Shown: positions 58,301 through 62,082 of the stretch, one piece after another
How the letters are laid out: every line of letters starts with the position of its first letter
Numbering within the stretch: the first letter of the stretch is position 1
Assembly (NCBI GenBank): GCA_013140975.1
Contig: JABFRV010000022.1
Coordinates: 1-62,082 of the forward strand
DNA: 62,082 bases
Origin: Saprospiraceae bacterium
GTDB taxonomy: Bacteria > Bacteroidota > Bacteroidia > Chitinophagales > Saprospiraceae
Direction: 5' to 3'
Notes under the pieces: generated by a model
Seen by the model: only the letters and a program-made list of their open reading frames with translations
The model's database searches: none
Told to the model about the DNA's origin: nothing
Program-made: the position numbers and the translations under genes

Positions 58301-60211
58301 AATTTGGATAAAGGAGAAGGGAATATTCAAATCTCCAATATGCGCATCAACAAAGTGAATTATGGAAGATTCTATATTGATTTTGCCATGGATAATATTC
58401 GTGAACCATGGAAGATAAATGTAAAAAATCAATATAAGGAAACAGATATTGATGTTCGTGGAACTCTTAATATTCCTTTGTCATCGGATTATTCTTTGCC
58501 TAAGTATGACTTTAATTTGAAAGGGCGAGCTGATGGATTTCAATTGTATTTTTTAGAATCCTTTATTACGAATATTTCTCAAACCCGTGGAACATTATCA
58601 GGTCCAATAGCAATCTATCGAGAGAATAAAAAAGTATTTTTGGATGGTGACTTTATGTCTTCAGATGCTTCCACTAAAGTCAATTACTTAAATACTACGT
58701 ATAAATTTTCAAAGCAAAGAATTGTATTTTCCAGGAATGAAATATTATTCGACAACAACACATTACAAGATGAGCTGAATAATCCAATCATTGTAAATGG
58801 AAAAATAATACACAATAATCTTTCAACTTTCGCTTTACAAGTTAGCTTATCGTCTAGAAAGGCACTGGTGTTAAATACGAGCAGAACTGATAATTTGTAT
58901 TACTACGGTTATGGGATGATGGATTTTCAATGCAGCTTTAACGGGCCGACCAGCAAAATCGATATGGATTTTAAGGGTAGATCTGAAAAGGGTTCAAAAT
59001 TTGTAATTCCGGTACGATTCGATCAAGAATCCCCTGATATTAAGTTTGTAAAATTCAGAGTTGCAGATACTGTCGCCAATATTGTTCCGGCAGCCGTGCC
59101 TATTGTTATTAAAGGAATGAATATCCGAATGGACATTGAATTAACTGAGGACTGTGAAATGTCCATAATTTTCGATGAGAAAAACGGAGATATTTTAAAA
59201 GGCAATGGATTTGGTAATATTCAGGTTGAATCGCTACGAAATAATACATTCAGCATTAAAGGAAATTATGAGATAAGTTCCGGGCAATACTTATTTACCT
59301 TATTTAATTTTGTCAACAAACCCTTTAAGCTGAAAAAAGGAGGAAGCATTTTATGGACTGGTGATCCCTTGGATGCAACCATAAATATTGAAGCAAATTA
59401 TGAAGGTTTATCAGTAAGTCCTCATAGCCTAATTGAAGAATATGTGTCCGGTAATCCTTCTTTGGAATTAGAAGCAAAAGAAAGATCCCGTGTGGACTTA
59501 ACGATGATCATGAAAGGATCTTTGTTAAAACCAGACATTGGATTCAAACTTGGATATCCATATTTAACAGGACAGCTTCGAAATTTTGCAGATACAAAAA
59601 TTCGATTGTTAGAACAGAACCCTCAGCAAATTAATCAACAAGTTGCTTCACTCATTATTTTCAGAACCTTTGTTGCGACTAACAACAGTGGATTTAGTGA
59701 TCCTAATTTATTAAGAAATACAGGTTTAACAACCGGGATAAGTACGATATCGGAATTTTTGTCCAATCAGGTTTCTATTTTTGTAAGTAATTTATTAGCT
59801 GAAGTACTTTATAGCGGAAATGATATTGTTTCCGGTGTAGATTTTAATGTAAATGTAGATCCCTCTAAGAATATACTTGGAACCGAAACCAATTCCAACG
59901 AAGTAACTTTAAATCTTAAGCACCATCTTTGGAATGATGAATGGGCTGTCACTATTGGTGCCAACTTTGGAAATAATTCGGCTTACAATCAGAACAATTA
60001 TGTTAATAGTGAAAGTTCGATAGAATGGAATACCCCAGTTCCGGGATTAAGAATGAGAATATATTATAGAGGTGTAAATGGAGTAGATGGTTTAAGACAT
60101 CGGGTTGGTACCGGTATAAATTATCGAAAAGAATTTAACTCATTGGATGAGATGCGATTTTTTTTCAGAGAAAAAAATAAGAAGAAAGGAGTTCAAGGTG
60201 AAGGATCTTAG
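55373..60211 (+). CDS. tamB: TamB-like translocation and assembly module protein (DUF490)
   Basis: 1612 residues with one N-terminal membrane anchor (about 22-45, FALLLGLLVILFLLFNS) and then a very long run of beta-repeats, as expected of the hydrophobic groove protein family that bridges inner and outer membranes. The DUF490-type C-terminus is visible (IKGNYEISSGQYLFTL, FKLKKGGSILWTGDPLDATINIEA, VASLIIFRTF and the end FNVNVDPSKNILGTETN). GTG at 55373 is the start used; the ATG at 55391 is also possible. mutS2 overlaps its end by 14 bp. Confidence 0.92.
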   Translation: MTDSLKMPRLKRNAFRLLVFIKRIVQSFALLLGLLVILFLLFNSSSFLNWSKSRILTLLKDEIENKIEYSSLDFNFFNGANVKELLIYDHKEDTLFYSKNVRISFAKSLISLFKNELSFNQLDLTNSELFMTHYEGDDDNSLDIFLRQFKKSKTSNSDKLAFNLKEVNLSQFTLLMKDNRLKNENFIFIKEAAIDVNDMNLSARFADIHKIEITSPVIRILQQGKDSSRPKTTIVNSIDSLCRDVFALSCKNLKVSNASILFSNDSQFAFDSVGSTYFNPEFFRLDDVQLDIENYNMLGGQIIAKEISSNALVNKSLSINSFSLDGIRYMNDEFVVEKIKILTDDSHIGDSLSIQLGKNHELQQILDEAFLQFLLRDTRISCKDLLYFIPFLRQNKFLSNNPELSVELAGSFFGTLNNLKVFDLAVDIPNRLEFKGDISTRDLTKRGEELVNLEIKHLVSSSDFVQSLIPALSKVQIFNKIGSFKYTGRFDGFIEDFVSDGTFYSDLGVLKSDIRLNLRPGTDKATWAGDLSLKDFALGKLFNVPGIGNVTMDASIEDGLGLHIDKMSANLNAEIYSVELNQYNYQNIQIDAEINRNLFDGEALIQDKNLDVVFKGRISDLSKVPRLNFTADIKKVDLKALNLSNNSYIVSAKLESDITDLDFDKLTGTMKVSKGLIYDYANNRVLNVGDLSLSQNRSNNKASTVLKSEIVDIDIQGDYKLTTAYNQIITYFNDQYPEIFSNLGMQYKEDRNPLIIVGQIDVKAFNRISSFLELGIRTDLIQSNFKIDNVDKISIANINAGKINYKNITLEQVEGNLLGDPNHFDGMLVSDKLLINDKLFLRSAKLVQSFENSIMRFKLSANDTIDVFEKYRVNIASEKAGTNKKFYFEGDEILVNGYPWQYDKNASFEIGKKYISLTDFYFKDSISEVRIDDINNTGLLVEIKSFDLATINPILKSPSLNFAGRFDLSVKANNIFNLDKGEGNIQISNMRINKVNYGRFYIDFAMDNIREPWKINVKNQYKETDIDVRGTLNIPLSSDYSLPKYDFNLKGRADGFQLYFLESFITNISQTRGTLSGPIAIYRENKKVFLDGDFMSSDASTKVNYLNTTYKFSKQRIVFSRNEILFDNNTLQDELNNPIIVNGKIIHNNLSTFALQVSLSSRKALVLNTSRTDNLYYYGYGMMDFQCSFNGPTSKIDMDFKGRSEKGSKFVIPVRFDQESPDIKFVKFRVADTVANIVPAAVPIVIKGMNIRMDIELTEDCEMSIIFDEKNGDILKGNGFGNIQVESLRNNTFSIKGNYEISSGQYLFTLFNFVNKPFKLKKGGSILWTGDPLDATINIEANYEGLSVSPHSLIEEYVSGNPSLELEAKERSRVDLTMIMKGSLLKPDIGFKLGYPYLTGQLRNFADTKIRLLEQNPQQINQQVASLIIFRTFVATNNSGFSDPNLLRNTGLTTGISTISEFLSNQVSIFVSNLLAEVLYSGNDIVSGVDFNVNVDPSKNILGTETNSNEVTLNLKHHLWNDEWAVTIGANFGNNSAYNQNNYVNSESSIEWNTPVPGLRMRIYYRGVNGVDGLRHRVGTGINYRKEFNSLDEMRFFFREKNKKKGVQGEGS

Positions 60212-62082
60212 TTTGAGAATTTTCCCGGAAAGTGCATATCTCGATTTGGAATTTGATCGGGTATTAGAGCTGACAGCGTCATTGGCAGTAGGTGATGATG
60301 CTAAGGATACTATCAGAAAGATTGTATCCAGTGTAGCATTGAGTGAAATACTTGAAAAAATAAACAGACTGGAAGAATTCAATTACCTGCTTCGACATAG
60401 CCGGGTACAACTTTCAGAATATCATAACGTAAGTATTGAACTTCGAAATCTCGGCATTGAAAATTTTATCCTTAGTGCCGAAGAAGTACTCAAGATTTAT
60501 GATGTACTCATAAATCTGGATCAGATCAAAAGTGCTATTCTTGCAGTTCCTGATTCTAATTTTACCTATTTGAACAGTGATTTATCAAAGCTTCCGGACG
60601 TTTCAGATATTATTTCTAAAATCAGAAAAATATTTGACAAGGATCAAAATATTAGAGATGAAGCAACTGAAGAGTTATCATCGATCCGGAAAAAAATAAG
60701 ATCCAAGAATAGCGAGATTTACAGAACCTTTAAGAGCATCGTAAATAATTTAAAAACTTCGGGGCTATTAGCAGAAGAAGAGGAAGGGATCAGAAATGGA
60801 AAACTTGTAGTAAGATTACTTGCGGAACATCGAAGAAAAATTCAGGGTATAGTGCATGACCGATCTGAAGGAGGAAGGACCGTGTACGTTGAGCCGCAGG
60901 AAATCGTTGAATTGAATAATGAATTATTTGAATTGCACGCAGATGAAAAAACGGAGATTCAAAAAATTCTATTTAATTTATGTAAATCAATGAGACCTTA
61001 TGCTGCATCATTGGGAGAAGCATATTCTCAATTGGTAGAATGGGATGTGTTGGGTGCGAAATCACATCTTGCCGAAATGATGTTGGCGATTAAACCGGAT
61101 GTTCGCGAAAATCAAAAAATGAGTTTCAAGAATGCAAGGCATCCTCTATTTTATTTGCGATTAAAAGAGCAGAAAAAAGAAATCGTTCCTTTTTCATTTT
61201 ATTTGAATGAAAAGAATCGAATCATGTTGATATCCGGACCCAATGCGGGCGGAAAGTCAGTTACACTAAAAAGTGTAGGGTTGATACAGCTTATGCTACA
61301 AGCAGGTTTTTTTGTACCTGTTGACAAGACCAGTGAGTTTACAGTCTTCAGAACATTTATGGTTGATATCGGAGATCATCAGTCTATAGAAGATGAATTA
61401 AGTACATATAGTGCCCGGTTGAGCAACATGAGAAAATTTGTTGAGAATGCGGATGAAAAAACGATGATTCTGATTGACGAATTTGGAAGTGGAACAGAAC
61501 CACAGATTGGTGGTGCAATTGCGGAATCTGTTTTAAAAGTATTGGGAGAGAAAAACTCAATGGCTGTAATCAATACGCATTACTCGAATCTCAAAGCATT
61601 TGCGCATAAGCATGAAGGTTATGTAAATGCTGCAATGATTTTTGATGAAAAGAATCTCGCCCCAACATATCAATTATCAGTTGGACGACCGGGAAGTTCC
61701 TACGCATTAGAAATTGCCAATAAGGTAAAGTTGCCAAAAGAAATACTTGATTATGCGAAGAAGAAGATAGGTGATCAGGCCGTAAGTTTTGAAAACTTAC
61801 TGGCATCATTGGACAAAGAAATTAATACTCTCAAGAAACAGGTTGAAGATTATCAGAACAAACAAATTGAATTGGATCGATTGATTCAATCCTATAACCA
61901 GATTAATAAGCAGTTTGAATACAAACGATTAAAATTGCGACTTGAGCAAAAGCAATTTGAAGTATTGATTAAATCCAACAAACAAAAAGAGATTAATGCG
62001 TACATCGAAGAGATTCAAAAATTAAAGAGTCTGGAGGGGCTTGAAAAAAAAGCGGAAAGTAAAAGGAAAGAATTGGAGATTG
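60198..62082 (+). CDS. mutS2: MutS2 endonuclease/ribosome-rescue ATPase, truncated by the window end
   Basis: 628 residues are present; the frame is open at the window end. The N-terminal helical core (SLRIFPESAYLDLEFDRVLELT) is followed by the ATPase: Walker A GPNAGGKSVTLKS (347 onward, Lys353), DIGDHQSIEDELSTYSARL, Walker B MILIDEFGSGTEP and INTHYSNLKAFA, then the long coiled coil (about 525-628). The Smr nuclease domain expected at the C-terminus is not reached. Start GTG at 60198 overlaps the tamB stop by 14 bp; a TTG at 60213 is an alternative. Confidence 0.95.
   Translation, partial: MKDLSLRIFPESAYLDLEFDRVLELTASLAVGDDAKDTIRKIVSSVALSEILEKINRLEEFNYLLRHSRVQLSEYHNVSIELRNLGIENFILSAEEVLKIYDVLINLDQIKSAILAVPDSNFTYLNSDLSKLPDVSDIISKIRKIFDKDQNIRDEATEELSSIRKKIRSKNSEIYRTFKSIVNNLKTSGLLAEEEEGIRNGKLVVRLLAEHRRKIQGIVHDRSEGGRTVYVEPQEIVELNNELFELHADEKTEIQKILFNLCKSMRPYAASLGEAYSQLVEWDVLGAKSHLAEMMLAIKPDVRENQKMSFKNARHPLFYLRLKEQKKEIVPFSFYLNEKNRIMLISGPNAGGKSVTLKSVGLIQLMLQAGFFVPVDKTSEFTVFRTFMVDIGDHQSIEDELSTYSARLSNMRKFVENADEKTMILIDEFGSGTEPQIGGAIAESVLKVLGEKNSMAVINTHYSNLKAFAHKHEGYVNAAMIFDEKNLAPTYQLSVGRPGSSYALEIANKVKLPKEILDYAKKKIGDQAVSFENLLASLDKEINTLKKQVEDYQNKQIELDRLIQSYNQINKQFEYKRLKLRLEQKQFEVLIKSNKQKEINAYIEEIQKLKSLEGLEKKAESKRKELEI

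Overview
The window is a 62-kb AT-rich chromosomal segment that looks like Bacteroidota, most likely the Saprospiria/Chitinophagia side of the phylum. The evidence is a gldK-gldL-gldM-gldN type IX secretion/gliding locus, a PorP/SprF protein, cargo proteins with type A and type B (gliding-motility-associated) sorting domains, TAnnTTTG-type promoter boxes, few Shine-Dalgarno sequences, frequent TTG/GTG starts, and a class of ProRS common in this phylum. I saw no rRNA, tRNA, CRISPR array, insertion sequence or prophage gene. Most of the window reads as ordinary core chromosome with lineage-specific secreted proteins interspersed.

Layout. 0-4.6 kb: a BioF2/GNAT-like protein, a secreted histidine-phosphatase-fold protein that has lost its catalytic histidine, and valS. 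4.7-10.2 kb: a T9SS-exported reprolysin-like metalloprotease, then a divergent pair for surface sugar work (MOP flippase and WecE-type aminotransferase). 10.3-16.9 kb: a metal-ABC permease fused to a DtxR-like regulator without its usual partners, a lipoprotein, a PorT-like barrel, then a tight + strand run (small conserved protein, PhnP-like hydrolase, DUF255 thioredoxin-like protein, PorP/SprF). 17.1-24 kb: gldKLMN, a second full-length gldN with its own terminator, and a secreted protein of unknown function. 24-29.5 kb: an OmpP1/FadL-type barrel and a very low-complexity secreted protein, divergent from proS, then a heavy-metal-binding lipoprotein and csaA.

29.5-42 kb: secreted Mn-type superoxide dismutase with an extra C-terminal helical domain, fbp, an ABC exporter half with a degenerate ATPase site, a TPR protein, the etfB-etfA-bifunctional nuclease operon, two cytoplasmic unknowns, rpsP with a long acidic tail and a structured leader, and an acyl-CoA carboxylase beta subunit. 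42-51 kb: a 1366-residue adhesin-like protein with a type B T9SS sorting domain translationally coupled to an RluA-family pseudouridine synthase, then an exported caspase-TPR protein followed by three secreted or envelope proteins. Part of this stretch (about 47.7-49.7 kb) is clearly more AT-rich than its surroundings. 51-62 kb: an OmpR/PhoR-like two-component pair, an M23 peptidase with a Cys in place of a zinc-ligand His, an unusual dihydropteroate synthase, TamB, and mutS2 cut by the window end.

The unifying theme is cell-envelope biogenesis and T9SS-dependent secretion: motor and ring proteins (GldKLMN), a SprF-like partner, at least two T9SS cargos, TamB, flippase and envelope peptidase. 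The most unusual items are the degenerate phosphatase, the SOD fusion, the permease-regulator fusion, the adhesin-rluA coupling with related palindromic repeats on both sides, an orphan terminator/pseudoknot-like element upstream of folP, and the exported caspase locus. I did not find a wholly new multi-gene system that I could defend.
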